Shown here: positions 1-11,037 of the stretch, piece by piece
Numbering within the stretch: position 1 is the first letter of the stretch
Layout of the letters: each line of letters begins with the position of its first letter
DNA from: Sweltsa coloradensis
Lineage: Eukaryota; Arthropoda; Insecta; Plecoptera; Chloroperlidae
Direction: 5' to 3'
Length of the DNA stretch: 64,000 nt
NCBI GenBank assembly: GCA_024449915.1
Contig: JAMZAV010002000.1
Location: 1 to 64,000 of the forward strand
Notes under the pieces: generated by a model
Database searches by the model: none
What the model was told of the DNA's origin: nothing
What the model saw: only the letters and a program-made list of their open reading frames with translations
Made by a program: the position numbers and the translations under genes

Positions 1-131
1 TCCAGGTTTTTTTAATGTAACATGTTCCACAGTTAAGCTGTCCTGTGCAGCTTGTGGATGGCCGAACTTGTTTGATAAAAAAATGTATAAGAGATATGTA
101 TTTCAATTAAAAAAAAAATATATATATATAT
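1..131 (+). mobile_element. LINE family A, copy A1 (3' terminus only)
   Basis: The sequence from about base 12 matches the last ~100 bases of the family A 3' UTR found again at 981-1100 and 37291-37417, including the stem-loop, the 'gatggccgaacttg' block and the A-rich end. The element enters from beyond the left edge, so its coding part is not seen. Its tail passes directly into (ATT)n, and copy A2 starts at the far end of that tract. Confidence 0.85.
26..58 (+). other. Conserved LINE 3' UTR stem-loop (A1)
   Basis: Two-part hairpin: outer stem TCCAC/GTGGA, four-base 5' bulge AGTT, inner stem AAGCTG/CAGCTT, seven-base loop. The same fold, with compensatory changes, occurs in families B, C and D. 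By analogy with stringent LINEs (UnaL2, ZfL2) it is probably the RNA structure the reverse transcriptase recognises to start cDNA synthesis. That function is inference. Confidence 0.75.
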
Positions 132-133
132 TA

Positions 134-200
<67 letters not shown>
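132..200 (+). repeat. (ATT)n microsatellite between LINE copies A1 and A2
   Basis: About 23 uninterrupted ATT units. It is both the tail of A1 and the 5' flank of A2. Confidence 0.95.
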
Positions 201-593
201 TGGGGAAATGCTTCGTTATCACAGCTAAATAGCATAATCTCTATTCAAAATAAAATAATGAAGATGATCACTTTTGAAAATAATTTAAGCACTTTAGAAT
301 GTTATAGACTACAAAACGTTTTACCTTTACAGAAATTATTCACATATAAATTAGTTTTGAAACATTTTTTCGTTAATACTCACAAAAATTGTATAAATCA
401 CACTACTTCTACTCGCTCCAAATCTTCGGAAGTATACCAGTTGCCACGGGTTGCAAATAAGTATGGTAAAAGAACACTTAGCTACACTATACCTTTCTTT
501 TTTAATAGTATTCCGAAGAACATCAGAGATTTAGAGACTATTTATGAAATCAAAAGAGAGCTAAAGGCATTTTTATTACGAAATATGCAGTGA
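201..593 (+). pseudogene. C-terminal fragment of LINE ORF2 (family A)
   Basis: The reading frame is open from the truncation point (W-G-N-A, part of the post-RT 'YGLLxWGNA' region) to a stop at 591-593. The 111 residues from the methionine at 258 are identical to those encoded at 36577-36909 in copy A3. It contains only the region after the reverse transcriptase domain, with no catalytic residues, so it is a dead-on-arrival fragment. The identical protein sequence reflects recent insertion rather than selection. Confidence 0.85.
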
Positions 594-994
594 AGTTAGG
601 GTTGTTGTGTATTTGTACTTGTGAATTTGTTACATAAGTGTTTCATAATTTAATGTACATGAATTAGCACTCTAATATTTCACTGTTCTATATTGTTCTA
701 TTCAATGTTTATTCACTGTATTATCTGCAAACTGTTGCTTCACAAAAATGTTTTTGGCTGGTATAAGTATTTAATTTGCACATTAATTACTTGTTTTTAT
801 CTACTATTTTAATCTTTTATTTTAGTGTTATATATTTTATTTTTATTTTTTTTTTATTACACGCTGAGTCATTCACTGCTTACTGTTACTTACTGTTACT
901 TCACTAATTATTGTATTGCTATCTAGAATTTTGAAATATTGAATTATTTAAAAATCATTATTTCACATGCATGATTTTCTTTAATGTAACATGT

Positions 995-1027
995 TCCACA
1001 GTTAAGCTGTCCTGTGCAGCTTGTGGA
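995..1027 (+). other. Conserved LINE 3' UTR stem-loop (A2)
   Basis: Same bases as the A1 hairpin: TCCAC, AGTT bulge, AAGCTG, loop, CAGCTT, GTGGA. It lies about 50 bases before the A-rich tail. Confidence 0.75.
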
Positions 1028-1100
1028 TGGCCGAACTTGTTTGATTAAAAAAATGTATAAGAGGTATGTATTTCAATAAAAAAAAAAAAAAAAAAAAAAA

Positions 1101-1178
<78 letters not shown>
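1101..1178 (+). repeat. (ATT)n then (ATTT)n tail of LINE A2
   Basis: ATT units to about 1163, then TATT/ATTT units to about 1178. The sequence beyond is unrelated to LINE A. Confidence 0.9.
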
Positions 1179-2160
1179 TATTTTATTTTTAAATAATAGT
1201 TAGTAATTATTAATTCCTTATTGAGTGCACAGCAAACATGGGTTACTTGGTTAGACTACGTCCCATACCTACTATAGGGGTTAAATATCAATGCTACGTC
1301 CCCAACTACGTGACGCGCCAACTACTTTTATCGACATAGGTCACCCATCAAGGCCTAACGAACGACTACTCAGTACCTTCAAGTCACTCTTCTGTTAGCG
1401 AAATTTGCAACCCTCTAATCATTAGGGCTTGAAGTGTCGTTATATTGCCGGTCTGAACTTGGCTGGGGTTTCTGAAACCCCGCGCGAGTGATCACGTTAC
1501 AGTAACAGCATAGGGAAACTCAATGCTATTTTGGCTTAAATTTTGAAATTTTGGAATTTTGGAAAAATTATTCTTGCAATTTACTAACTGGTTCATATTT
1601 ATTACTAAAAAGTGAAACAAAACTTAAAATTGCATTATTTTGACACCTTTTTTGAATTTTTTGAAAATGTCCATTTTATAAATCTGAAAAATACAATAAA
1701 AAAATATTTCATACAAAAAGGTTCACTGGCATTTTATTTCACTGTCCTCCCAGTAACAACCACCTACATAGTAGTTCCACAAATCATATGAGCACAGAAA
1801 GAAATACCCAAAACATCCTACTGCACTTATTACAGCCCAAAATAATTTGGGGTTTGAGAAACCCCACGCGAGGGATGGTGTTTAGAAATTCCGCGCGAGT
1901 GACGGAGGGTTAACATAAGTATGTTTTTCATTTTCAACATACAATACAATTTTAAGTGGTATCAATGTCTCTGATATTACACTCTATCAATACAAACATA
2001 AGCAATAGTAAATAGCCGCGCGATAGACATGCCCTCGCCTAGCATCCTGCACCAAACCCCGAAGACATCCGAGGTGAATACTGGAAGTTCTATAATACCC
2101 TGGAAAATGTGTAAATATGTACTTAAAAAAAGCCATGTAAATGGCTGGGCTGCATGGGAC
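1179..2160. other. No gene seen; three copies of a GC-rich motif
   Basis: No supported ORF. The words 'gggtttctgaaacccc' followed by 'gcgcgagtg' (1466-1490) recur imperfectly at 1849-1874 and 1881-1905, with a small hairpin GGGTTTC/GAAACCC. They look like remnants of a dispersed repeat of unknown type. Confidence 0.4.
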
Positions 2161-2164
2161 CAAC

Positions 2165-2955
2165 CTAGTGATGTGAAATTACCGGTAATTTATGATTTGG
2201 TTAATTACCTGGTAAATTACCGGGTAATTTACCGACCATCGGTAAATTAAGAATTAGGCAACATATCGAAATGGTACAATTTAGGGTGCCTGGTTTAGGG
2301 AAAAATGTTTTTAAAATGTTTGGGCATTTATTTAGTACTGGTAGGGTAAGCTGTATTTAAGGCTAATTAATTATTTAATTAATTACTAGGCCTAAGTGCA
2401 CCTACACTTGTGTAGCCTAGGCCTATTTGTTTTGTAGAGTGGTGGAACAATGCACCTAGAGGCACACATACATACTTACGGTAAGTGGTAAGTGTGCCAT
2501 GTGGCTTGATTGTATAGCTATAGGCTAAAATATGGTTATAGCCACCTACTATTGAGTCAGTGGGCACAATGTATCACGATTAAGTATTAACGTGTGACTG
2601 TGTCTGTAAAGCCCACTTAAAGTTTCAGCCATAAAAATTAACTTTTTTAGCTACAACAATTTAAAAAGTTGTAGGCATATAGCAGGCCTTAATACAAAAT
2701 ATATGCATCTACCTTCATTGCCCTAGTGGAACCTTAAGAAAATAATGACTTAATGTTTTTAAAATATAACACGAGCAAAGAAAATGTCCCTTGGGATTTT
2801 GAAGGCTGTAAAAATTTCAAATTTACGGTAAATATTGGTATTTTACGGTAAGTTACGGTAATTTTGGTAATTAATCACGTAAATTACCGTAATTTGTAAA
2901 CGGGTAAATTACCGATAATTGGTAACTTACCAGCGGTAATTTGTTGCTGTAATGT
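2165..2955. mobile_element. Putative MITE rich in inverted 'GGTAATTTACC' motifs
   Basis: Both edges (2177-2250 and 2820-2955) are packed with overlapping palindromic words such as ACCGGTAATT and GGTAAATTACC, while the ~570 bases between lack them. The left edge reads AGTGATGTGAAATTACC, similar to hAT-type MITE ends. I could not find a matching right terminus or a TSD, so it may be degraded. Confidence 0.4.
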
Positions 2956-2959
2956 TTCT

Positions 2960-4510
2960 GAACAGATGATACCCACTATGTGGTAATATGCAATGAATCA
3001 TGAGTAGGCCCTATACTATATCTACGAAACAAGAACCTCAACATGTTATGTTTGTTTTAGTTGTTTGAACCGATGGTAAATTGAATGACGGTTCCAGTGA
3101 AGAGAGTAATCAGAAGGAAATTTCTTATTTGGTTTTCATCTCAAGACGGGCGAGGTATTTCCGTTACTGTCACCCAGTGGCTCTAAAGATCGCAACAAGG
3201 TGTAGAGGTCATTGCACCTTTCTCCCTCGGAGTCCGACCGACCAACCGACTGACTGGTTTTGGCACTTCTTGAGATATCATGAAAAAACTGTAATTTCGC
3301 GTGGTTTTAATTTCGCGACTATCCTATACCCCGATCGACGCTCTTAACTCTAAAAGCATTTATAAGCCAACATATTTTTCAGTTTCTCGTTATGCCAGTG
3401 GTTTAAATGACAAAGATATGCGTCGTGAAATGTCGATCAACTATCTTAATTTAGCTTACCTCATCCCACCCGAGATTAGATAATTTCCTCAATCTAATAC
3501 AACTTAGGCCTACTTGTGCTTTTTACGAGCCCGTCGTTCTAAAAGCGGCAGTGTATCACTCTCACTCGGTGTCATTAGTTGACATATTGCAATAAGTTAA
3601 CCTCCGACAATGCAACGTCAATGGATGAGCAAGAAGTGACTAGTTTAGAGGTTCTAATAGGCAATACCGTTGCTCGTTAATCTTTAAATACAACATGAAT
3701 GGCGAGGTTGTAGACATAGACGATTGTTGCTAGATTAACAACGTAAAAATAGATTATTCAAAAGGACTCGGGTGCGTGGCGCGTGTCCTTTACATTTTCC
3801 CTAATATGTTTATATTATAACATAGTTAAATCGAAGTTGTAGGTTGTAGATTTTTTAACACCCTAAATGAAGAGAAACAACAAAATGTCTTCCATAACAA
3901 AAACAGGAATTTCTGGAGTTTTTTTTCTGGCAGATGTTTTTGTTATTTTAGTTTACATGTGAGAAAGTTGAAAAATCACCAACCTTTAACTTTGATTAAG
4001 CTATGCCACAACATTAAAACACATTTTATCATAATTGTTATTTGAAATGGGGAAATCCAAAACGATTATTAAAATTAAGTCTTGACAAATGCAATTTTGT
4101 ATATAAAATAACAATAACTAACAAAAAACTAGTTCTTCCCCGATCGAGGATTGTATCTTAGTATCTAGCTCTCTCATCCTCTAATGAATATTGCAACTAA
4201 CAACCAAAATTAATTTTAATGCAATTTTAAGACTTTTATTTGTTCTTTATAACATTAAATAAATAACATTAATGCGATATTTTTCGATTTTTTATTTTTT
4301 TATTTTTGTTTTTTTATTTGCGATTTTTTGTTTTTGTTCCCGTCTCCTAGCCAAGGTCGATACATCAAAACAAACTGCCATCCTGGTCTCATTAAAATTA
4401 TACAATTATAAAACAAATAAAAAATGATGCCACGACAAACGGGTTTCAAATAGCCGGGAGCTCAATGCTGGGAGGGCTGATAACATAATCAGCAACAGTT
4501 GACTACAAGA
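2960..4510. other. No gene or recognisable element
   Basis: AT-rich sequence with only short chance ORFs (at most 88 codons, no codon structure or recognisable motif). No tRNA, LINE or TIR feature seen. Confidence 0.5.
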
Positions 4511-4515
4511 TAAAA

Positions 4516-5160
4516 CTAGGGAAACGCCAAAGTCGTTGTACGTTAAACGAGTGAGAAGGACAAGTGTTGAGTACCCGGGAACACCCCCTTTCCACCCTAT
4601 ACCTCAGGCTGGATCTAGCTAAGTATGGGGAATGATACCGGGTACTCAACACATGGCTCACTCACTCGTTTAACAACGACTTTGGCGTTTCCCTAGTTAT
4701 TTAAATTGAACATTTAAAATGCGAATCGTGTTCAAAACGTATTAGCGCGAAACATTAACAAATTTCCAAGATAAAACAAAATCACCCCATTTTTCCCCCC
4801 TATTTAACACCCCTCAAAAATAATATGTGGGTGTAAAAATATAAAAAAGTTAACGGGCATCGAACCCCAACCCTCCATGCGGTTGGCTAAATGCTAACCA
4901 CTGGGCCATGTCAGCCAGGTAGATCAGGTCCCGCTAGCTGCTACTAAACAAATGCTATCGATATTTCTAAAAATCACTTTTTTATTTATTGTTGGCTTAA
5001 ATCGCAATGGATCCAGGTGGTTTTGTTAACAGTTCTCAGTAAACTCGTACCGGATGTCTGTTTAAAATTTCTGCTCAATCTGGTCAGCGGCTCGTCAGTT
5101 CTCACCACAAAGTCTCGTTTGAGTTGAATGGTAAGACTCAGTCGCTGCGCTGCAAATCAG
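4516..5160 (+). repeat. Isolated copy of the 15.7-23.3 kb array unit
   Basis: It begins CTAGGGAAACGCCAAAG and has the same order as the array units: left foldback arm, right arm (4628-4699), AT-rich middle, a minus-strand tRNA-like block (about 4850-4920), then the 'accggatgtctgttt' region. It lacks the GACA run and is more diverged than the array members. It shows that the unit is also a dispersed repeat. Confidence 0.85.
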
Positions 5161-6160
5161 TCCAGTCTGTTATAGGAATAGGCCGACATAATTGTGCTCG
5201 GAGTTGGAACATTATCTTGCCAAGTTGCCTATTTCCGATTCAACTTCCATTCTTACACCTAGATGTTCTTGGTATCGACGACGGTGATGAAACCGAAACC
5301 GTCCCCTACTTTGCCTCCTACTACACAACAAGCGCGGGCGTAGAAATCATTTGCTATTTTAATAGACCTCTCATTATGATGTAACATGATGCCAATGTAA
5401 TCCGACTAAGTGGCGAGATAGCGTGCTACTAACTAGAAAGTACTAGACACGAGAGGAACGATGCTATTTCACGTGTAGTACATAGTAATATAATTAGCAG
5501 CAATGTGATACAGGGTACGGGTGCGAAAACACAGTTACGTAAAGAGTGCATATAAATTATCTGCCCCATTGGAAATAACCGTTATCAAACTGGTATCTAC
5601 AACTAATAACTATACTATCCTAGTAGACCAAAATTAATATCCCCCTGGTACTGAACTAACATCTACTAGCATCCAGTGCTGGCCTAAACTACTGCCCGGG
5701 CGATGCAAGTAGCGCCTATATATCTCGTATCCATCAAATACCCAACGCAAATCCACATGGATGATAGTTCACTATACTATTTAACAACTCGCATCCCCTT
5801 GGATTCTATAGTGACTATTAAACTACCCAACTGCTATCATTTTAGCTAGCCAATTAGCACCTACCTTAGCTTTGTATCCAAACTTCAAACATATATATAT
5901 AATATAGTATTATTTATATGTATTATATATTTCTGACAACTGTGGTGGCCCTGTGGGTCATGTTATAATATACATATTTTAATGTCTACTTATTTATGTT
6001 ACGACTATATTTAATTAAATCTATGTCCGTTAAAGTCCCAAGCCGGCCTCCTCTGCTACGCCCCTGAATTAACGTTACAACTTTCAACTTTCTAGCTTTT
6101 TTCGGACAAAGAATTTTAAGTTGTAACTAATCAGCCCAAGCTAGATAACAGGGAAATTAC
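5161..6160. other. No gene or recognisable element
   Basis: No ORF of substance, no terminal repeats and no RNA-like motif found. A short AT-dinucleotide-rich patch lies at 5892-5935. Confidence 0.5.
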
Positions 6161-6162
6161 CT

Positions 6163-6365
6163 CTAAAAATTAGTTTTATCACGTAATCTATTCTAGCATA
6201 ATATACTACACTAAAATTACCGTTTCAAAATTTATATCTTGCAAATTTGATTATACATAAAGATTTTTAAGTTTTTTATCCTGAAATTTGAGAAAATTGG
6301 CATTTTAGTCAATTTCTTGAATCGGCTTGAAATGAAAAAAAGCTTTTGTTATAGGCCCCATTAAT
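6163..6365. mobile_element. Diverged fragment of the 643-bp TTAA MITE
   Basis: Words in the same order as 28310-28475 (cacgtgatt, tagcacaatactacac, aaatgaccgttt, ttatatcttg, gaaaattgg, aatcggctt) appear here in altered form. The ends are not preserved. It is an old partial copy of the family seen intact at 16925 and 28279. Confidence 0.6.
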
Positions 6366-6433
6366 TAATCAATGGAAAAGTGCTACGATACGTGCCTGCC
6401 TTCATAATTCATTTTTGCACAATTATGTAAAAT

Positions 6434-7580
6434 TACTAGGAAGCTTCGCAAACGCTTTTTCAGGCGCGATGTTGGATGAGCGTAATTGGTGCATTGAGGT
6501 GCCATGTGTTATGCAGATGGTATTTAAATTGATTTCGTTTTCCTATTGCTATGGCCTACGAGACACGCTTGGTAATATTGTAGGATGAGCGTAGTGAAGA
6601 TTCCATTCTACTACACTGAGAAAAAAATCCGTAATGTTATGTTTTTTTTTTTCCTTTTTTCCGATTGTATTTTTGTGTTTGTTAACACGATTCCGGCTAA
6701 ACCGACACTCCAATTGCGATGAAATCTTCTGAAGGCCTTCGAAATCTCTGAACTTTGAACTGCCACGTTTTTAAGCGCAATCGAAAAATTATTTCTCGTG
6801 AAAATCGCAATTTTACGATTTTTTTCGATTTTTACAAAATTTCTTCCGACTTATGCTTTATCCGATTGTAATGATTTTTTCACAGAACCTTATTTTAAGA
6901 ATTAATATAATCGTGCGAAACTTTTAGTGTAATCGAAAAATTATTTCTCATGGAAATCGCAATTTATAATAAACTCTTATCGACCTAAAACCTACACACA
7001 ATAAACATTATACACATTAAATAACTATTAATCAAATTTATAAATTTACTAGGAAGCTTCGCAAACGCTTTTTCAGACGCGTTGTTGGGTGAGCGTAATT
7101 TTTTAATCACGAAAAAAGCGTAAAATTGTGATTTTCATGAGAAAAAAAAATTTCGATTACGCTCAAATTTCAAACGAATATATTAATTCAAACATTAAGG
7201 TTCTGTAAAAAAATCATGACAATCGGATGAAGCATGTAGGTGCTTAAAGTCGAAAAAATTTTAAAAAAAGAAAAAAATAGAAAAATTGCGGTTTTCACGA
7301 GAAATAATTTTTCTATTGCGCTCAAAAACGTGGCAGTTCTAAGTTCAGAGATTTCGAAGACCTCTACAAAATTTCATCGTAATTAGAGTATCGGTTTAGC
7401 CGAAATCGTGTTAACAAACACACAAAAATACAAACAGAAAAAAAAAAACATTCCGGATTTTTTCTCCAGTGTAGTTAAATGGAATCTTCGCTTCGCCCGC
7501 TACGCTCATCCAATAAACAAATGTGACTACTAGGAAGCTTCGAAAACGCTTTTTCAGGCGCGTTGTTGGATGAGCGTAAT
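6434..7580. repeat. Three direct copies of a 52-bp motif around the foldback
   Basis: ACTAGGAAGCTTCGCAAACG...GAGCGTAAT occurs at 6434-6487, 7048-7101 and 7529-7580: once left of, once inside and once right of the 6583-7511 foldback. Each copy ends with the 'GATGAGCGTA' word that also forms the foldback terminus, which suggests nested or composite insertions of one family. Confidence 0.7.
6583..7511. mobile_element. Foldback/MITE with ~380-bp inverted arms
   Basis: The left arm starts GGATGAGCGTAG (6583) and the right arm ends CTACGCTCATCC (7511). The arms (about 6583-6965 and 7125-7511) are inverted copies through blocks such as 'aatccg', 'gttaacacgatt', 'gaactgccacgttttt' and 'ttatccgattg'. 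A right-arm relative lies at 31600-32302. No coding capacity, so it is a non-autonomous DNA element of unassigned superfamily. Confidence 0.75.
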
Positions 7581-7922
7581 AGGGAAGTCTTACCAGGTTT
7601 AGATATTAGCGCTGGTGTACAAAATCAGTAGATATTCACTTAATAACACCATCGCCGTAGTTTATAACACTATATTACACAGATGTACAAAGTTTTACGT
7701 TTACTCTTTCCCGCGCTTTTATCGTGAAAAGACGTGTGACGTCATAACCCTGAAGACATAAATAAATAAATTTTATTTAGAGTCTACCCACTCAGTTATA
7801 TAACTGATTTTCAGTGGGGGACTTTAAATCAAAGCGTTGGTAATGAATGAAATTGACCACGGTCTTCTAGATCACGGAGCAAAAGTCGCCGCTCGGCCGT
7901 TCACCAGCTCGTGTTAAAACAA

Positions 7923-8297
7923 ACACACATAACAAAAACTTGTAGAAATACAGCCAAACCTTACACACTCAAAAGGAATGAGATCTAAAAAAAGGGCCAA
8001 GCTCATCTACCCTTCCACATAAACGTACAGTGTCCCATAACAGCATCCTCGAAAAGCTTGGCAAAATAGAATTTGCGATTATTAATTTAACGTAATAGTT
8101 TATCCAAGTTCTTTTTTTCTAATTAATTTAAACGTAATAACATGCAAATTCTATTTTGCCAAGCTTTTCGAGGATGCTGTTATGGTACACTGTACGTTTA
8201 TGTGGAAGGGTAGATGAGCTTGGCCCTTTTTTTAGATCTCATTCCTTTTGAGTGTGTAAGGTTTGGCTGTATTTCTACAAGTTTTTGTTATGTGTGT
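7923..8297. repeat. Near-perfect long hairpin (154-bp arms)
   Basis: The left arm 7923-8076 and the right arm 8144-8297 are reverse complements of exactly equal length; I found one mismatch (a C in the left arm against an A when the right arm is read in reverse complement). The ~67-bp spacer holds two direct copies of an 'attaattta(a)acgtaata' word. No ORF. Transcription would yield a long dsRNA stem. Confidence 0.9.
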
Positions 8298-8416
8298 GAT
8301 CTCATTACTTTTTCAAGTTCCATTACAAAATTATTTGCTAAAATATAATATTTTTATCAAAGTTGATTTAAATTCTATGGTATTAGCAGTAACAATATAG
8401 GATGTAAAATATCTAG

Positions 8417-9095
8417 ACCCGGATTCATGTACATCCTGGGTATAGGTGGTATAACCATGGTATAACGACGGTATAAGGACTGGACCCCAATTCTTGAGTT
8501 CGTGGGAGATGAGTTGAAAACGCAATTTGAAAACGAAGTCGTTTTCGTTTTCGAAGGAATTGGTATTCTTGAACGGTATCGTGGAAAACGTCATGGGTTG
8601 TGAGTTGAAAGCATTGATATTAAACCCTGTCTATGGTTGAAAGAGTATCACGAAATCCAAACACTTTAAAAAGATTTGCGTATAGCAAAGAGCTCGAAAA
8701 AGTTCTATATTTATTCTAGATGGCAGTGCCTTCATAAACGCGGGCCAATCGAAAGACAAGTTGTATGAAATGATTTGATTGTTGCAATTATGTAAACAAA
8801 CAGTTGAGCAAGTTCATATCAGTCCAATGTTGTGCTGGCATAGGGTTGGCTAGGCTTGTCAAACATGTAATGTAAGTATGAATTTTACTAGTCCTATAGC
8901 CAAATGGAACTTTAGACCTACACTTTTGCATTATAAATAATTTTCCACATCTGGGCCTAGGCCAGGGACGGTTTCTGATTTGTTTTATGAGAGTATAATG
9001 ACACTTTTTCTCGTTCCACACAAAGAAGAAAAATTTTAAATGTCCGCTATTTGTTTACGTATCGCACTTTCCCGCCTAACTCTGCTTATACCGTC
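8417..9095. mobile_element. Old copy of the GATTCATGTACAT MITE
   Basis: The left end (GGATTCATGTACAT...GGGTATAGGTGGTATAA) matches 30824-30860. The interior at 8835-9060 (gggttggctag, cttgtcaaac, 'tagtcctatagcc', 'ggacggtttctgatttgtttta') matches 31211-31460. The right terminus has decayed near 'tctgcttatacc' (9080). It is the same family as 30819-31575, but older. Confidence 0.75.
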
Positions 9096-9300
9096 AACAA
9101 GTGTCAAGTAACTATGGTTACTTGTTGATTGTATGCCAAGTGTTTAAGGCTTATTTTAAAACCTTTATTTGGAAGCCTTCCAACAAACTTTTTCAACTTT
9201 TTTTTTCAAAAGAGACTATCATTCTATAACCTTAATGTCCATGTAAAATATGAACATTGTAGTCCCACCCGTCTGGTCAGAATCGCGGGCCGACGTATTA

Positions 9301-9352
9301 GATGTTAGCAGTAGCTAGCAGTAGCTAGCAGTAGCTAGCAGTAGCTAACATC
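9301..9352. repeat. 10-bp tandem repeat capped by an inverted repeat
   Basis: Four copies of AGCAGTAGCT are flanked by GATGTTAGC on the left and its reverse complement GCTAACATC on the right. Confidence 0.85.
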
Positions 9353-10009
9353 CTTAAAGTGATTTTGAGCATGTTTCAAGCCATTTTTTCACCAAGAAGG
9401 AATAATCGTACCCCAATAAAATTTGGCATGTGTTGTCAGGTACCTAAATCCCCTCGATTGTGATAGTTTTCAAGTTCACATCACGTTACATGACGGCTGG
9501 GTAACACCTCGAAATCACCCCAACTCTGCTTGGTGTATAAGGTGCTTGAGTGTGTAGCGCACCGCGGCTTGGCTGCGGCGCCCTAACGGGCACCTAGATA
9601 GTCCATGGTTGACATTTTCTTTATAAATGTTTTCGGAAAACCACTAATCGTTAAAAATGTATACACAAATGGAAAAAATGTTATATCTTGTTTTACAAAT
9701 TATTATTTATTAGTATTTCTTAACCATACTACAAACAAATTTTATTCCAAAAGTGCTTCTAAAAGTAATTAAATCATCATAAATGCTGTTTATTCAATGA
9801 CCACACGGTGACCACACGGGTTGTAGGGTTATGACATATTGCCCTGTTTTTCCCGCCATTATTACGCTAAAACTTTAAGCTCACTTTAGTGACTAAAAAT
9901 ATTTTTGAAATGACGAAAATTTTATATTTATGTAATCAGAAACTGGTCCTGAATATAGTAGAATAACAAGTCGCGCTTGCGCGCGGCTTGAAGCCGCTAT
10001 GCCGGGGGT

Positions 10010-10180
10010 TTGGAAGACCTCGTGGTTAACGGAAGACGTACGTGGATAAAGTCGTAGTTGTGCAGCCTTGTGGTTGGCGGACTCGTAGTTGGGCAACATC
10101 GTGGTTGGCCGACTCGTATTCTTGCAATCTCGTATTTAGCGGACTCGTAGTTGGAAAACCTCGTGGCCGCGACGAACTTT
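10010..10180. repeat. ~33-bp degenerate minisatellite
   Basis: About five imperfect units built on 'cctcgtggttggcggactcgtagttgg'. Chance ORFs run through it on both strands, as expected of a repeat without stops. Confidence 0.6.
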
Positions 10181-10316
10181 CGAATCAGTCCGCGTTCGGT
10201 AGCGACACGGTGGTTTTCGAATAACGTTATAACAGACACGAAGTTTTTTTAAATTGCCAAAAATGCCCAACAATGATTTTGAGAATTCCTAAACACCAAA
10301 AATTTTCTCAGAGGAC

Positions 10317-10950
10317 GTGAAAGGCTATACGCACGGCTTTAAGCAGCGCAACCTCGACGTTGAAATCTTCGAGGCGCGAACCGCCGCGCGGAGGGTCCGG
10401 CGTATCTCGTCTATTCGTCGCGTCCCGGTTGGCCCGTCAGGTTTGAACGCAGCCGCAGCGGGGTCCACGGCACGGCCGAAGAATCGCCCCGACAGATCGA
10501 CTCCGGTCGAGGAGTCTCCTCGTCGCAATGGGGTTCTGTTCCCTTCCTCCACGGGCAGACGCGACCTTGCTCGTTTCTCATCTCGTTTTGACAACCACAA
10601 CTTTATGTTAATCGATTTCAATTTATTTAAAGATCTCCTCCCCCCCAGATCGGAGGATTTCAGCGCCTTTCGTAAAAATCCGGGACAAAAGTTTTTCTGG
10701 GACGCTTTTCCGTACGTCAAATTATTGGCCTCGTCCGTCCAGTTCCGTAGAGCCCGAGATGGACTTGGTTGTCCAATTATTGCGCCTTTTGTAAAAAACC
10801 AGGACAAAGGTTTTTTTCCGGGACGCATTTCCGGTACGTCTAAATCTTTGCCTCGCCTTAGCCTAGAGCCCGAGATGGACCCGATCGGACGAAAATTACC
10901 CGAGCCATTAAAAGAAACAATGTTTTTTGGATTTTCCAAAAATGGCTAAC
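10317..10950. other. GC-rich block with long ORFs on both strands; no known protein
   Basis: A 210-codon ORF on plus (10317-10949) and a 204-codon ORF on minus (10325-10939) almost exactly overlap. Neither shows a motif I recognise. The second half is an imperfect tandem duplication (from about 10662 and from about 10785; 'gcgccttt.gtaaaaa.cc.ggacaaa'). A local CpG-rich composition without stop codons explains both frames, so I do not call a gene. Confidence 0.45.
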
Positions 10951-11037
10951 CATTTTAAAAGAAACGAAACTAATTTAGTATTAGGGCCGTCACCTCTGAT
11001 GCCGCCCTCTGACGCCATTTGAATCGCTCCAAAAATG

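Larger units (their letters stand above)
201..1100 (+). mobile_element. LINE family A, copy A2 (5'-truncated)
   Basis: It starts abruptly at the end of (ATT)n with the word at 201 that lies inside ORF2 of copy A3 (36520). The 5' junction shares the bases ATTT between microsatellite and element, i.e. microhomology. It carries the last ~130 codons of ORF2, a ~500-base 3' UTR ending in the conserved stem-loop, and a run of about 20 A. It matches A3 with only a few scattered differences, so it is young. Confidence 0.9.

Noticed and set aside
10317..10949. A 210-residue protein-coding gene
   Set aside because: The opposite strand is equally open, no motif is visible, and half the region is a tandem duplication.
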